A DNA stretch of 5,106 bases from a bacterium. GTDB lineage: Bacteria; Zixibacteria; MSB-5A5; GN15; FEB-12. Location: NCBI GenBank assembly GCA_030619425.1, contig JAUXBJ010000191.1:1-5106 (forward strand). The letters are read 5' to 3'. Shown here piece after piece: positions 4,687 through 5,106 of this stretch; position 1 is the first letter of the stretch; each line of letters opens with the position of its first letter. A model generated the notes under the pieces. The model was not told the DNA's origin, did no database searches, and worked only from the letters and a program-made list of their open reading frames with translations. The position numbers and the translations under genes are program-made.

Positions 4687-5106
4687 CTACTCAGCTCCGC
4701 CTGACAATTTCTCGACCCGGTATGAGCAGAACTCCCCGCCGCCGGCGGGCAGATATACGCTGACACCGTTGGAGAAGATCTTTTCCTTGTCGCCGTTGCA
4801 GGTAGCCAGCAGGATGTATTCGTCGGTGGCTTCAATCACCGCATCGTAAATGACACCGTCAATGATGTTGCAGATATCCGGTTTGAAAAGGGTAGAGTCA
4901 AACGGCATCGGCGACTCGGTGTGATCAGGCTGAAACGCAGTCTTCCGGTAGGTCTCCTTGTCTCCGCCGGGCATTTGGCGATGTCGAAGCGTCTGGTTGC
5001 GTGCAATACCCTTTTCATGGAATCTCACCTGAGAGGCTCCAACATAGATGTTCGGGGAAGCCGAATCCCCTTCATAGGAAACGACGAAATAGTGGGAGTC
5101 CGTCCA
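4687..5106 (-). CDS. Unrecognised protein, C-terminal 139 residues, start beyond the right edge
   Basis: The minus frame ends with a stop at 4687-4689 and stays open to base 5106. A GTG at 5028 could start it, but upstream codons also read as ordinary protein (WTDSHYFVVSYEGDSASPN, then IYVGASQ), so the real start is probably outside. I do not recognise the family. What is visible is a polar, Tyr- and Asp-rich segment, then a probably beta-rich C-terminal half (DGVIYDAVIEATDEYILLATC, written here only as a guide to its alternating hydrophobic pattern), three cysteines, and a Gly-rich PAGGGEF turn near the end. No membrane segment is seen in this part. It converges on the carbonic-anhydrase-like gene across a repeat-filled gap. 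That it is coding is likely; its function is unknown. Confidence 0.65.
   Translation of the reverse strand, partial: WTDSHYFVVSYEGDSASPNIYVGASQVRFHEKGIARNQTLRHRQMPGGDKETYRKTAFQPDHTESPMPFDSTLFKPDICNIIDGVIYDAVIEATDEYILLATCNGDKEKIFSNGVSVYLPAGGGEFCSYRVEKLSGGAE

Noticed and set aside
4836..5018. 60-codon minus-strand frame starting at ATG 5018
   Set aside because: It is in another frame inside the longer open frame 4687-5106. Its Arg-rich product with many Ser and Thr looks like an out-of-frame translation.

Overview
The window looks like ordinary bacterial chromosome with moderate GC coding sequence and a short, more AT-rich accessory patch. No rRNA, tRNA, integrase, transposase or CRISPR array was seen. 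The best phylogenetic hint is the isoleucyl-tRNA synthetase. It is the long type-2 form, with GIHH in place of HIGH, which I associate with Bacteroidota and related FCB-type lineages. This is a hint, not an identification.

Layout, left to right. (1) 1-2412, minus strand: the first 804 codons of ileS, whose 3' end runs off the left edge. (2) 2413-2515: a 103-bp gap with the likely ileS promoter and ribosome binding site. (3) 2516-3670, minus: a class II Fic-family AMP-transferase with its own N-terminal inhibitory motif and a C-terminal winged-helix-like segment. (4) 3671-4020: a divergent intergenic region carrying two copies of the same three-box operator-like module, exactly 165 bp apart. 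One sits on the fic start and promoter; the other lies toward the plus-strand gene. (5) 4021-4440, plus: a compact beta-carbonic-anhydrase-like protein. (6) 4441-4686: a gap between convergent genes, packed with short palindromic repeats. These include a compound repeat present three times and two hairpins that exclude each other. (7) 4687-5106, minus: the C-terminal part of an unrecognised protein whose start lies beyond the right edge.

The genes do not form an obvious pathway. ileS is a housekeeping gene, probably with its own promoter. The Fic gene and its boxed promoter look like a self-contained, self-regulated accessory unit. The second box module may bring the carbonic-anhydrase-like gene under the same control, or it may be a remnant. 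The most interesting signals are the duplicated three-box module (3675-3898), the compound palindromic repeat (4441-4590), and the swapped HIGH motif of the synthetase. That swap is known to accompany extreme mupirocin resistance.
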